In this document: in pieces, positions 37,801-47,400 of the stretch
Numbering within the stretch: the first letter of the stretch is position 1
How the letters are laid out: the number at the start of each line of letters is the position of its first letter
Assembly (NCBI GenBank): GCA_013911165.1
Contig: JACETR010000011.1
Span: 1 to 52,548, forward strand
Direction: 5' to 3'
Origin: Planctomycetota bacterium
Lineage (GTDB): Bacteria; Planctomycetota; UBA8108; UBA1146
DNA length: 52,548 nucleotides
The notes under the pieces: generated by a model
What the model saw: the letters and a program-made list of their open reading frames with translations, nothing else
The model's database searches: none
What the model was told of the DNA's origin: nothing
Made by a program: the position numbers and the translations under genes

Positions 37801-40739
37801 GCCACAGCCGTGGAGGCATCCGCAGGATCATTGCTGTTGGATCCGAAGTCAGGACAGGCCTGGCAAACGAAATCGTTGACGCAGTCAGGGTCGTCACAGT
37901 CGATCAGCGTGTCACCGTCGTCGTCCAGTCCGTCATCACAGATCGTCTCGGCGTTGCCGGCGGTCTCGGTGATGGTCAGATCGGTCGTTCCCTGAGCTCC
38001 ATTCCAGCCACCGACCTGAATGAGGTAGGTGCCTCCGGAGACGACCGGGATCGTCACCGTGGAACTGAAGTTGGGGTCGGTGCAGCCGTCGTCGTCAGAA
38101 GCGAGACAGGGGTCACCGGCGACGGGGCAAGCGGCACCGTCGTAGACGATCAACACGGTGTCATCGAGGGTTCCTGCAGAACCGCAGGTCTCGATGGTGG
38201 CGTCACCAGTCAATGTGGCGGTGTAGGAGTACCACATGTCGGCGCCCATGTTGGAGTCACAGTCATTCGGGCCGTCAGCGGCCTGAGCGGAGTTGTCCAC
38301 AGGAGTCGAACCCGGAGCAACGGCGATCGCAGTGTCGCAGGTGTCTCCCGGAATCGTCACGCTGATGTTGAGGTCGGAAGTACCGAGAGCACCATTCCAG
38401 CCACCGACCTGAACGAGGTAAGTGGTTCCGGCGGTCACCGCCAGGGAGACGGTGGAACTGAAGTTCGGGGAGCTGCAGCCGTCGTCGTCAGAAGCGAGAC
38501 AGGCGTCACCGGCGACGGGGCAGGCTGCACCGTCGTAAACAATCAGCACGCTGTCATCGAGGGTTCCTGCGGTTCCGCAAGTCTCGATGGTGGCGTCACC
38601 GGAGATGGTGGCGGTGTAGGCGAACCACACGTCAGCCGCCATGTTGGTGTCACAGTCATTCGGTCCGTCGACTGCGGAGTTGGTGTTGTCGAAGGCAAAG
38701 GAACCTTCTCCAACCGCCACGGCAGTGGAGCACTCGTCACCGGCAGGAGCCTGGCACTGAGGCTCGGCTGCGCAATCGGGGTCGTCACAGTCAGCCAGAC
38801 CATCCAGATCCTCGTCACCGGGGGTGGCGCAATCCTCAGGATTGCCGGCACCGGTCTCGGTGATCGTGAGGGCGGAAGTACCGGTTGCACCGTTCCAGCC
38901 ACCCACCTGAATGTAGAACTGGGCACCCGGGGTTACCGGAATGTCCACAGTCGACATGAAGGCGGATCCACCAGCGGTGTTTTCACAGCCATCGTCGTTG
39001 GAAGCGAGTCCAAGATCACCGGCCACGGGACAGGCTGCACCGTCGTAGACGATCAGCACGGTGTCGTCGAGGCTGCCACCCGCAAGGCAGGTGCCAATGT
39101 TGGCGCTGCCGTCCACGGTGGCGGTGTAGAGGAACCAGACGTCGGCGCCCATGTTGGAGTCGGCGTCGTTCGGTCCATCGACCAGGCTCAGGGTGTTATC
39201 GAAGGGATGCACGCCGTCGCCGGTCACGGCGGTGGCAGTGGCACACTCGTCGTTGCCAAGGGCAACGCTGATGTTCAGATCGGAAGTACCGGTGGCACCG
39301 TTCCAACCACCGACCTGCACGTAGTAGGACTCACCGGCATTCACCGGGATCGTCACCGTGGAGCTGAAGTTGGGATCGGTGCAGCCGTCATCGTCGGAAG
39401 CAAGACAGGCGTCGCCGGCCTGGGGGCAGGCAGCGCTGTCGTAGACGATCAGGACACTGTCATCGAGGGTTCCTGCGGTTCCACAGGTTTCGATGGTGGC
39501 GTCACCGCTAGCGGTGGCGGTGTAAAGGAACCACATGTCGGCGCCCATGTTGCTGTCACAGTCATTCGGACCGTCTGACACGGAAGAACTGTTATCGAAG
39601 GGAGTGGAGCCTTCACCGACGGCGATTGCATCGGCGCAGGTGTCACCAGGCACACCAGGAGCGGCACAAGCCGGATCGGCGGAGCAATCCGGGTCGTCAC
39701 AGTCGACGAGGGTGTCACCGTCGTCATCGAGGCCGTCGGTGCAGTTGGTCTCAGTTGCCGGAGCGGCACAGGCCGGATCGGCAGCGCAGTCCGGGTCGTC
39801 ACAGTCGACGAGGGTGTCGCCGTCATCATCGAGTCCGTCGGTGCAGTTCGTCTCGGTCGTCGGACCTGCGGGGGTCTCGGTGATGTTCAGATCGGAAGTA
39901 CCGGTGGCACCATTCCATCCACCGACCTGCACGTAGTAGGAACTTCCTGCGGTCACGGGGATTGTCACCGTGGAGCTGAAGTTGGGGGCGGTGCAGCCAT
40001 CGTCGTCAGAAGCGAGACAGGGGTCTGTTGCCACGGGGCAGGCGGCGCTGTCGTAAACGATCAGCACGCTGTCATCGAGGGTTCCCGCGGTTCCGCAGGT
40101 CTCGATGGTGGCATCTCCAGTTTCAGTGGCAGTGTAGAGGAACCACATGTCGGCGCCCATGTTGGCGTCACAGTCATTCGGACCATCAACAACAGAGGTG
40201 CTGTTATCGAAGGCGGTGGAACCGGCACCAATGGAAATGGCCTCGGCACAGGTGTCACCTGTGGGAGGAGGTGGGGGACCAGTGACCGAGAGGTCGGAGT
40301 TACCGGTGGCACCATTCCAACCACCCACCTGGATGAGGTAGGTGTTTCCACCGACGACCGGAATCGTCACCGTGGAGCTGAAGTTGGGGTCGGTGCAGCC
40401 GTCGTCATTAGAGGCAAGGCATGCATCGCCAGCGACAGGGCATGCAGCACCGTCGTAAACGATCAGCACTGTGTCATCGAGGGTCCCTGCAGATCCGCAG
40501 GTCTCGAAGGTGGCATCACCGTCGTCAAGAGCGGTGTACGAAAACCACATATCGGCGGCCATGTTGGCGTCACAATCGGACGGTCCATCAGCCACGGACG
40601 CAGTGTTATCGAAGGGAGTAATCCCGTCGGTAACCACGGTCGCCTCAGCACAGGTATCACCCTGGGCATGAACCGGACCGCCGATCCAGAGAAGTGCAGC
40701 CACTAAAGCTGCAAGCCAAGTACATCGAGAAGCGTTCAT
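34860..40739 (-). CDS. giant secreted protein with nine pre-peptidase-like repeats and dockerin
   Basis: A 1959-residue protein with a signal peptide ending PVHAQ (residue 26). About nine repeats of roughly 130 residues resemble the pre-peptidase C-terminal beta-sandwich domain: G-D-x-C-x-x-A...FDNT, DMWF-x-YTAT, C-G-x-x-G-T-LDD-x-VLIVYDG and Y-x2-QVGGWNGA-x-G. They are interspersed with Cys/Asp motifs (CTDGLDDDGDTLVDCDDPDC). Between repeats 6 and 7 is a roughly 200-residue domain of unknown kind (CPDFGSNSNDPADAS to LLNVILDDQGLG). After repeat 7 comes a lamin-tail-like domain (VLNEIRIDQPGPDNDEFIELAG). The C-terminus is a dockerin-like pair (GDSNGNLAS and NDVNNDGSADLGD) with a short tail ending DCAL. 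It is a probable surface or matrix protein; no catalytic site seen. The near-identical DNA repeats make the assembly here worth verifying. Confidence 0.88.
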   Translation of the reverse strand: MNASRCTWLAALVAALLWIGGPVHAQGDTCAEATVVTDGITPFDNTASVADGPSDCDANMAADMWFSYTALDDGDATFETCGSAGTLDDTVLIVYDGAACPVAGDACLASNDDGCTDPNFSSTVTIPVVGGNTYLIQVGGWNGATGNSDLSVTGPPPPPTGDTCAEAISIGAGSTAFDNSTSVVDGPNDCDANMGADMWFLYTATETGDATIETCGTAGTLDDSVLIVYDSAACPVATDPCLASDDDGCTAPNFSSTVTIPVTAGSSYYVQVGGWNGATGTSDLNITETPAGPTTETNCTDGLDDDGDTLVDCDDPDCAADPACAAPATETNCTDGLDDDGDTLVDCDDPDCSADPACAAPGVPGDTCADAIAVGEGSTPFDNSSSVSDGPNDCDSNMGADMWFLYTATASGDATIETCGTAGTLDDSVLIVYDSAACPQAGDACLASDDDGCTDPNFSSTVTIPVNAGESYYVQVGGWNGATGTSDLNISVALGNDECATATAVTGDGVHPFDNTLSLVDGPNDADSNMGADVWFLYTATVDGSANIGTCLAGGSLDDTVLIVYDGAACPVAGDLGLASNDDGCENTAGGSAFMSTVDIPVTPGAQFYIQVGGWNGATGTSALTITETGAGNPEDCATPGDEDLDGLADCDDPDCAAEPQCQAPAGDECSTAVAVGEGSFAFDNTNSAVDGPNDCDTNMAADVWFAYTATISGDATIETCGTAGTLDDSVLIVYDGAACPVAGDACLASDDDGCSSPNFSSTVSLAVTAGTTYLVQVGGWNGALGTSDLNISVTIPGDTCDTAIAVAPGSTPVDNSAQAADGPNDCDSNMGADMWYSYTATLTGDATIETCGSAGTLDDTVLIVYDGAACPVAGDPCLASDDDGCTDPNFSSTVTIPVVSGGTYLIQVGGWNGAQGTTDLTITETAGNAETICDDGLDDDGDTLIDCDDPDCVNDFVCQACPDFGSNSNDPADASTAVAACADSSGFHTDNEYLRIYPTDNALVNCPNGVRVLGVEFGIAAATAGGGAGSQPAEIRIYRAPGSSLATDPFTPSELLHTEPLTIADGTAGVQTVTFAEPIALYADDVLIPAFFMPEGQTTGSVLRMGGNGEFGPSFLIAGTCGISSPTPISALGVTTFPLLNVILDDQGLGQAPAPGDTCGPSAIAVGEGSHPVDNTVSVADGPNDCDTNMAADMWYLYTATVTGTASINTCEAGGSLDDTVLIVYDGAACPQAGDACLASSDDDCANVAGGSAFMSEVTLEVTAGDTFYVQVGGWNGATGDTTLNIEVTPDPPVLNEIRIDQPGPDNDEFIELAGFPQSLDGMWLITIGDGSGASGVVESIVDLTGSSIGASGYFVVAESTFTLGTADLTATLGFENSDNVTHLLVTDYDDVTAPLQTDLDTDDDGVLDLEPWTSIVDCIAMLENAIDPATGQTSGGELVYCANTVGPDGTFVPGHVERCPDTSGPWAVGTFDHTLLADSPGATNLCLTPPGNDECLDAFVAVDGANAVANASATESAEPWDFDDGSGGCAGGAGGGLGSDVWYTYTATADGTIVVDTCDLINFDSNVGVYSGDCSALVTIGGSCDTAGCGGFTGTTAPIAVNGGETYIIRIGTWQNDAGGEGSFNINFTAAGDECDTALMAMEGDNAIDTTLFTDSADAVDDTVCDPGSFGQMLQDGWWTYTAPIDGTLTVSTCDTIDFDSDIALYSGDCTALTQIACGGDTAGCTGFTTTVETAVSAGDTVLIRIGGWGAGEAGTGTFSATTAPLAVAPTASATATYLDLAGGAVTGDAFANFLNIQIDDASDNGGDAAATYTIELQGSGLPAETFTVGAANNSPYTVGISAPANLGDDLLGVVVTPVITVTNLVGSDTITLDTVTIYGVGDSNGNLASGGSASALEDILYLLAYQYQGGPATPCERVNDVNNDGSADLGDVIYGLYYLFQGGAPPIAGTSIDCAL

Positions 40740-41180
40740 AAGGAAGCCTTTCTCCTTTTATCCAATGATCAGTTTTCCGAAGCGACATAGAGCAACGGAA
40801 ACCGACTCACACCTCACAAAAATTTTCAGACAAAATTCAGAACACAACATTTACAGGAATGTTTGCAAGAGCCACCCACACAAGATGGTGATCTGCAAAA
40901 CGTATCCAGATATCTAATTTTTTCTTAAGCCCATTCAGAAATCCGGGGATAAGGCCCAGAATCCAATCCCTCAATATTATTGGACTATCGGGAGGCATGC
41001 AACCTAGAGAATCCACGGCTCAAAAAACGGTAAATTCTCCCATGCTGGACAGTTCTGACAGGTCTACAGGTCGGAAAAATATGGGCAGGTTGTTTGTCAG
41101 TAACAACTTAGGGATATTTTTGTAAAAGTGCGGATTCTGAATTCCGGCGTGCTGCGGCGATACCAGTCCGGAGCAGAGAT
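40740..41180. other. intergenic region upstream of the giant repeat gene
   Basis: This 441-base, AT-richer stretch contains no credible gene. It must hold the promoter of the giant gene and the 3' end of the CRTAC1 transcript. I saw no consensus promoter and no intrinsic terminator. On the minus strand an AAGG lies 7 bases, and AGGAG 12 bases, ahead of ATG 40739. Confidence 0.4.
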
Positions 41181-42878
41181 TCAGGGCTGAATGATCTGAA
41201 TCCTTGAGCCGGCGGACACATCGCCATGTTCCGAGGTTTTCCCATTGGGCCAATGAACACGAATGCTCCTCAATGCCGGTTCTCCTCCCAACCCAATGTG
41301 AAGAAGGGGAGAATTGGAGACACAGTAGGAGTAATGACGTGTTGCCTGACGGTGAATCTTGAGATCGCCAAGCTGCCCCTCGACCCGCGCACCCTCCGCT
41401 TGCCGACCATTTTTCTGGATCAGCTCAACCGAAACAGAGTTTCCTGGAGTTTGGCACTGATTGATGAGGAGTTTTGCGGGGCCATCGCAGTTGATGACCA
41501 GAACGTCAATGTCTCCATCGCGATCCAGATCTCCAAAAGCAGCACCACGACCGGTGTAGGAGGTTTGCTGGTTCCAGCCGCCCTTGGGAAACACCTCTTT
41601 GAAACGATAGTCTATCTGGCCACGGAAAAGTTGATCCGGTTCCGCATAGGGATCTGATCCGTCGGTTCTGTTCTCGGTCCGGATGACGCCGCCATTGGCG
41701 ATGTAGAGATCCAGAATACCGTCGTTGTCAAAATCGAAGTAGCCCATTCCAAAGCCGGTGGCGTCGCGACTTGCCCGGGCGAGGCCTGTCGTGACCGTGG
41801 CATCGGTAAAGATCCCATCATCGTTACGGTACCAGGTATTGGTTTCATTACGGATGTGGGTCATGAAGAGGTCGAGGTCTCCATCGACATCGACATCTGC
41901 GGCCTGAACTCCCATGCCCGCTTCCGAAACACCCATCATGTTGACCGCACAACCCATGGCGACTGCTTCATCTGTGAAACGCAGATTTTCTTTTTGAATC
42001 CAAAGCTGATTTGGAGATCCGTCATTGGCGACGTAGATATCGGTCGCACCATCAAGATTGAAGTCACCAAAGACCACCCCAAGCCCATTGCCGTATGCAG
42101 TACGCAACCCTGCCTCTTCGGAGATGTCCTTGAACTTGCCTCCACCCAGATTTTTGAACAGACGATCAGGTGCAGGAGCGTTGTAGTTGTTGGGGGAGCA
42201 GTAATCGGAACCAAGTCCTGTTCCGCACTTCAATTCTTTCTCGGTACTCCAAAGGATGTACTGGGTGACGTACAGCTCGGGCAGGCCATCACCATCGAGA
42301 TCGCAAAATCCAGCTGAGGCGGAAAAACCATCCCGAGTCAGATCCGGACTGTCCGGGGCAATAGAAAAGGTGCCGTCTCCATCGTTCAGGTAAAGGATGT
42401 CCGGGCCGCGGTTGCTGACGAAGAGATCGACGTCACCATCTCCATCGACATCCGCGCAACTGGCGCCCATCCCGTATTCCTGGTTACCCACTCCGGCAGC
42501 CTCTGTAACGTCTGTAAAAGTCATGTCTCCATCGTTGCGAAAAAGTTGATTGCCGGGTGCAGTGCTGCGATCGCCGCCACAATCACCCCCTGCCTGGACA
42601 CAATAGATATCGAGATCGCCATCGTTGTCGAAGTCAAAGAGAGCGCCGCCTCCGGTCACGGTTTCGGGGATCCAGTACCGACGTTCATCTCCCAGGGAGT
42701 GTTGAAATGAAAAACCTGAGGAATCGTTTAACGGTGCAAAAACCGGGGGGCCCGCAGGAACATCCGATTGTCCTGTTTGGGCAGGAGTGGGAGCCGATTC
42801 GGTGGAGCAGCCACCAAGGAGGCTCACGATTGTGAGTATGAGCAGGAGAAGATGGTAGGGGATTCGAATTGAAATCAT
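41181..42878 (-). CDS. CRTAC1/ASPIC-UnbV-type lipoprotein with VCBS repeats
   Basis: A 565-residue protein. A signal peptide with lipobox LGGC predicts lipid anchoring. At least six FG-GAP/VCBS calcium motifs follow (DFDNDGDLDIYC, DVDGDGDVDLFV, DLDGDGLPELYV, DFNLDGATDIYV, DVDVDGDLDLFM, DFDNDGILDLYI). The C-terminal 90 residues match the UnbV_ASPIC domain (GNSVSVELIQKNGRQAEGAR, LHIGLGGEPALRSIRVHWPN). The family is frequent in Planctomycetota, often beside TPR proteins; its function is unproven, with adhesion or an unknown surface enzyme suggested. ATG 42878 overlaps the stop of the TPR gene (ATGA), so the two are translated together. Confidence 0.92.
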   Translation of the reverse strand: MISIRIPYHLLLLILTIVSLLGGCSTESAPTPAQTGQSDVPAGPPVFAPLNDSSGFSFQHSLGDERRYWIPETVTGGGALFDFDNDGDLDIYCVQAGGDCGGDRSTAPGNQLFRNDGDMTFTDVTEAAGVGNQEYGMGASCADVDGDGDVDLFVSNRGPDILYLNDGDGTFSIAPDSPDLTRDGFSASAGFCDLDGDGLPELYVTQYILWSTEKELKCGTGLGSDYCSPNNYNAPAPDRLFKNLGGGKFKDISEEAGLRTAYGNGLGVVFGDFNLDGATDIYVANDGSPNQLWIQKENLRFTDEAVAMGCAVNMMGVSEAGMGVQAADVDVDGDLDLFMTHIRNETNTWYRNDDGIFTDATVTTGLARASRDATGFGMGYFDFDNDGILDLYIANGGVIRTENRTDGSDPYAEPDQLFRGQIDYRFKEVFPKGGWNQQTSYTGRGAAFGDLDRDGDIDVLVINCDGPAKLLINQCQTPGNSVSVELIQKNGRQAEGARVEGQLGDLKIHRQATRHYSYCVSNSPLLHIGLGGEPALRSIRVHWPNGKTSEHGDVSAGSRIQIIQP

Positions 42879-44335
42879 GGCTGTCGACTCCTGGATTTGA
42901 AATTCTTGCGAAGCTTTTGATAGGCGTCCACCACGCGGGGGTGTTCGTTGGAATCCTTGAGCAGTTTCTTGATCAGTGCTTCAGATTCTTCAGGCCTGTT
43001 CATTCGCATCAAAAGGAAAGCCTTGTTTACCTGAGTTGGAAGATACTCCGGTCTCAGAGCGACGGCCTTGTTGAGATGTCCTTCCGCTCGCTCATTTTGG
43101 CGAAGGGCCATGGCCGCTTCGCTGGCAGCCGCATGGCATTCAAAGTTGTCCGGTTGCAGGCGGAGGCTCTCTTCAAATGAGGTCAGCGCTTCCACATAAT
43201 TGCCGGTTCGTACCAGACCCATGCCCAACAACCGGTGGCTCACCGAATTCTCGGGAGCAATCTTGACGGCCTTCCTTGCTGGTTCAATCGATCGCTCGGG
43301 GCGATTCATTTCCAGATGAAGAACGGCAAGATTGATGTAGGTGGGGAAGTAGTCGGGGTCAGATTTGCGAGCCAACTGCAGTTTCTCAAGAGCTTCTTCG
43401 TAGCGTTTCAGTTTTTGTAACGCAATTGCCAGCGTGTTGAGTGCGTCTCTGTTCCCGGGTTGCAGTGAAAGTACTCTCAACATCAACTGTACTGCGCGTT
43501 GATGTTGTCCGACTTGAATCAGATCTGAGGCAAGGTTGATCTGCTTTTGGGGGGTGGCGAAGAAACCGGACAGTTTTCGCATGCCTTCATCCGGAAACTG
43601 AAGGGGACGTGCCCCTTTGCCCATTTCCAACTCGACGGCGGCCTGATCCCGTTTTCCCAATGCCTGAAGGGCGAGCCCCTTTGCCTGCCTGACTGCAGGT
43701 TGTCCCGGAGCCTTGACCATCGCCTGCTCAGCATGGAAAAGGGCACGCTCAGCATTCCCCAGGAGCAGCTCCAGTCGAGAAAGTGCCAGATGGGTTGCTG
43801 GCTCGCCGGTTTGAAGCTGCAGGCTTCTATCGAGGAGTTCACGTGCCCCGGAGAAATCACCATCCTCAAGCCTCAGCGATCCGAGTGCATAGTTGAAGGG
43901 GGCGTCAGCGGGGAAGCGCGGAAGCAAGACTTCCATCCGATCCCGTTCTCCGGAAGAACTTCCATGTGCCAGTCGACACCGGTGCAAATGAACCTGCCAG
44001 AGTGAGTTACCCGGGTCGATATCACAGGCATTCTGGAAACTGCGAATCGCCGGTTCCCAGATTTCGTTGGCTTCATACATCAATCCCAAGGTGCCATGCA
44101 AATCCGCTTCTCCTGGCGAGGATTCGATGGCCTGTATTTGGGGCTTGATCAATTCACTGACGAGAATGTGTATCTTGCTGACCGGTTTGGCAGGCGCGCG
44201 GGTCTGGGGGGGCTCACAGCCTGAGAGCAGCATCAGAATCACCACAAGGGTCGTGAGACTCCACTTCGCATGGAAAGAGCAGTGAAGCTCCGAATGGTAG
44301 AGCTGAACTTCAGGTGACAATTTGAGAACCGCCAT
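42875..44335 (-). CDS. TPR-repeat lipoprotein coupled to the CRTAC1 gene
   Basis: A 486-residue protein. ATG 44335 gives a 25-residue charged lead before the hydrophobic segment and lipobox LSGC (residue 40); no closer in-frame ATG exists. The mature part is a run of about ten tetratricopeptide repeats, for example ALNTLAIALQKLKRYEEALE and PTYINLAVLHLEMNRPERSI. TPR superhelices bind partner proteins; the ATGA overlap with the CRTAC1 lipoprotein gene points to that product as the partner (inference). Confidence 0.88.
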   Translation of the reverse strand: MAVLKLSPEVQLYHSELHCSFHAKWSLTTLVVILMLLSGCEPPQTRAPAKPVSKIHILVSELIKPQIQAIESSPGEADLHGTLGLMYEANEIWEPAIRSFQNACDIDPGNSLWQVHLHRCRLAHGSSSGERDRMEVLLPRFPADAPFNYALGSLRLEDGDFSGARELLDRSLQLQTGEPATHLALSRLELLLGNAERALFHAEQAMVKAPGQPAVRQAKGLALQALGKRDQAAVELEMGKGARPLQFPDEGMRKLSGFFATPQKQINLASDLIQVGQHQRAVQLMLRVLSLQPGNRDALNTLAIALQKLKRYEEALEKLQLARKSDPDYFPTYINLAVLHLEMNRPERSIEPARKAVKIAPENSVSHRLLGMGLVRTGNYVEALTSFEESLRLQPDNFECHAAASEAAMALRQNERAEGHLNKAVALRPEYLPTQVNKAFLLMRMNRPEESEALIKKLLKDSNEHPRVVDAYQKLRKNFKSRSRQP

Positions 44336-44404
44336 TCCGCTGGGGTGTTCCGTTAGAATATAACGGATTCGGCGATTCAGTTCTTCACTTCTTTGTCCCT
44401 CTTG

Positions 44405-47400
44405 TCAGGGTAAATCGCATGCAGAGTTGACGACGGGGGCGGGGGCTTCTCCGCCAACGAAGATAAAGCTCAACCCGTAGATCGCATCGGCGATGTCGAT
44501 ATTGGTATCAGCATTCAAGTCTGCAGCACGTGGACAATTGAGGGTGCTGTTTCCAGAGAAAAGGTATCCCAGAATAGTAATGACATCGGCGACGTTCAGG
44601 GTTCCATCCATGTTTGCATCACCGATGGGGACCAGCTGGATCGATTCGCCAGAGAGAGTGTCGCTTCCGCTGGAGTTTTCAATCGTCAATGTCGGAGTCC
44701 AGGGCCCGGGAGAATTGGGGCTGACCCCGATCTCATACCGATGCATGTAGGTCTGACCGGGTATCAATCCGGTTTGAATCGAGCCATCTCCCCAATCGAT
44801 CTGCAAGGTTGCGAAAGGATCGTTGCCCGGATCGGAACTGTCGATCACGGTCACTTCTGCGAATTCTACCTGCACTTCGCCATTGGAGATCTGCTCCATA
44901 CTGGCGGTGGGGAGGGTGATGGTTGAGGCAGGAATGCATTCGATACTGAGAGTGGTTGTTGCAGGACCATTGGTTCGTTTACCGACTCGAACAAGGACAG
45001 GACTACCGCCACTGACGGTCACCGAAACCTGAGCATCATCGGAAGAACATCCACTCGCGCCATTCTCTGCACAGGCAATGGGAGAGGTCGTTTCAATACT
45101 GTCACAGGAACCGGTATAGATTTCCAGAAGTGGATCCTCACCGTTTGCAGAGCAGGTGCTGATTTCCAGAGTGCAATCGGCAACAGGATGAAGTGTGAGC
45201 CAGACATCTCCGAGGAGTGGGCCATTGGCTGCGCAGGAGGGATTCACAATGGCCTCCGGGGCAAGAGTGTAGTCGGTGAGGTCGAGGAAGGTATTCCCTG
45301 GACCGATGGCAATCGGATCACAGGGCAGGTCTCCGGAAATCTCCTGTGAGAGTGTCAAGGTGGAAACGCCCTGCTCCCCGGATTCCCATCCTCCGACACG
45401 GATCAGGTATTGATCTCCTGCATGGACCGGAAAATCGGAGATTCTCGAGAAGTACTGCTGACAGACCCCACCCAGTCCGTTGGCTGATCCCGGGGCGTCA
45501 CCGTTGCAGGCCAACTGGATGGGTGTCTGACAATCACCCGAATAGATGGCGAGATCGGTGTCCCAGCCATCGAGATCGCAGGTACTCAAGGTCAGTTTGC
45601 CATAGCTTTGTGCGGTGTAGGTGAACCAGACATCGTCTTGCATGTCGCCTGCAGCTCCCTCACCGCATCCCGGATTCCAGGGTTCCGATCCACTGGTTGC
45701 AGAAGCCGTGTCGAGAATGTGGATTCCTTCTGTCAGGGCGATGGCTGCTTGGCAAGTATCGTTGGGAGGAGGTCCCAGGCATACATTGGCAGATCTTGGA
45801 GAATCGCCACCGGAAGTGGAATCCGCAGGCCCGATGGCAAAGGGCGCATTGCGCTGGTCCGGACAGCGTTCCACGAGGAAAGGCATCGTCGATCCCATGG
45901 GACCGACTGTCGTCATTCCATAGATCCGTGGACCAGAGATGGGTTGGCCCCCTTGACTGGCAAGAGGCTCCCTCAAAAGTGAGACACTGTCGACAACTTG
46001 GCCCCAACCCATGAGATCGATGGTGCCGTCGTCATCCGTATCCAGATCGGTTCCCTGAGGGACGGTCAATGACTGTACCAGAAGAACCGTCAGGTTGGTG
46101 TTGTCCTCCAGGTCGAGTTCTCCCTGGCCCAACACAAGGTCGGCGGGAGCACCCGTGAAACCATCTTCTGCAGTGATGTGATAGTTCAGTGGAGTGATGG
46201 AAGATCCTGCAAGATCGATAACGGAACGAATAACACCGCTACCACCGACGGGGTCTGAGCCAATGGTCAAGAGTGAAAGATCATCGAGATCCTGTGGCAA
46301 TCCAGCCAACTCGATGAACTCTTCAGGATCAGATCCGAATTGCTGAGCCCGGATTTCGTTGATGTAGGGTAACAGGGGTTTCCATTCGAGAAGGAACTCC
46401 CCACTTCCGGAGACACCCGGCTGGGATGCTCCGAGACGGAACCGATAGATTTCTCCCCCGGTCACCGAAACTTCAGGAGTCATGGCGCTTCCACCGGTGC
46501 AGGGAGTTCCGTCGCAGGAAGCGGAGATCGCTTCCAGTGAATCACAGGAACCGCGATAGATTTCGAAGTGGCCTTCGAAACCGGTGAGGTTACAGGTCGA
46601 GAAGCGCAGAGTCCCATCACTGGGCGGTACATATCGATACCAGCGATCGGTATGGAGTGTCAGGCCGGCACAGGCAGGGTCTGTCGATCCATCGAAAGGA
46701 TTGGGGCTGTCAGACATTCCCGTGGTCTCAAAGGGGTTGGCTCCACGAGCGGCAGGAATGGCGGACTCGCACTCATCTCCAGAAGGGCCGGGTCCCTGAT
46801 CATCGATCACGACGCTCAGCAGGGGCTGCTCCAACAATCCGATATCCGCCAGTGTGCGATAGTAAATGCCGCACTCAGGGGCCCAGAGCCAGGTATCGCC
46901 ACTCTCACCTGCGGAATTGCCGCCCGGTCTGAAGATATTTCCCGTCCCCGGGCCGCCACTGTCAGCGACCCAAAAGCCGACCACCACTTGCGCCCCATAG
47001 GGAATCAAAGCCGGTTGGTCGAGTGCAATCCCCTGAATCGTTCCAGACATCGATTCGGTCACCGTAAACAACTTCTCATCGATCAGTTGCATGTCCGCAT
47101 CGGGTGCACCGCCATTTTCATCGATGTACAGACGCAACGCAGTCGTCAGTCCGTTTCCGACGAGGTAGTCCACTTGTCCGATACCAATGTTGATTCCGAT
47201 GACACGGACACCATCGTTGCAGGCAAACTGACCGGTATCAAAGGAGCGAAGCAATTCATTCTCGGTATGTTCTGGAGTCCAGGCGCAGATCTGAACGATC
47301 TGAGAGGCATCGTTGGGGTCATTGTTTTGAGTCAGGATCGAAGGGCAATCTGCGCAATCTGTGGAAGTGTCGCACTCCCAGTCTGCGCAATCGACGAGAC

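Noticed and set aside
37566..39578. A 670-codon plus-strand open frame opposite the giant repeat gene
   Set aside because: It is antisense to a gene with signal peptide, domains and terminator. Its low-complexity Gly/Val-rich product mirrors the codon bias of the repeats; no start context or domain.
37800..40700. Regularly spaced near-identical DNA repeats suggesting a CRISPR array or satellite
   Set aside because: The period is about 390 bases and the repeats are in-frame coding copies of a protein domain, not short repeats with unique spacers.
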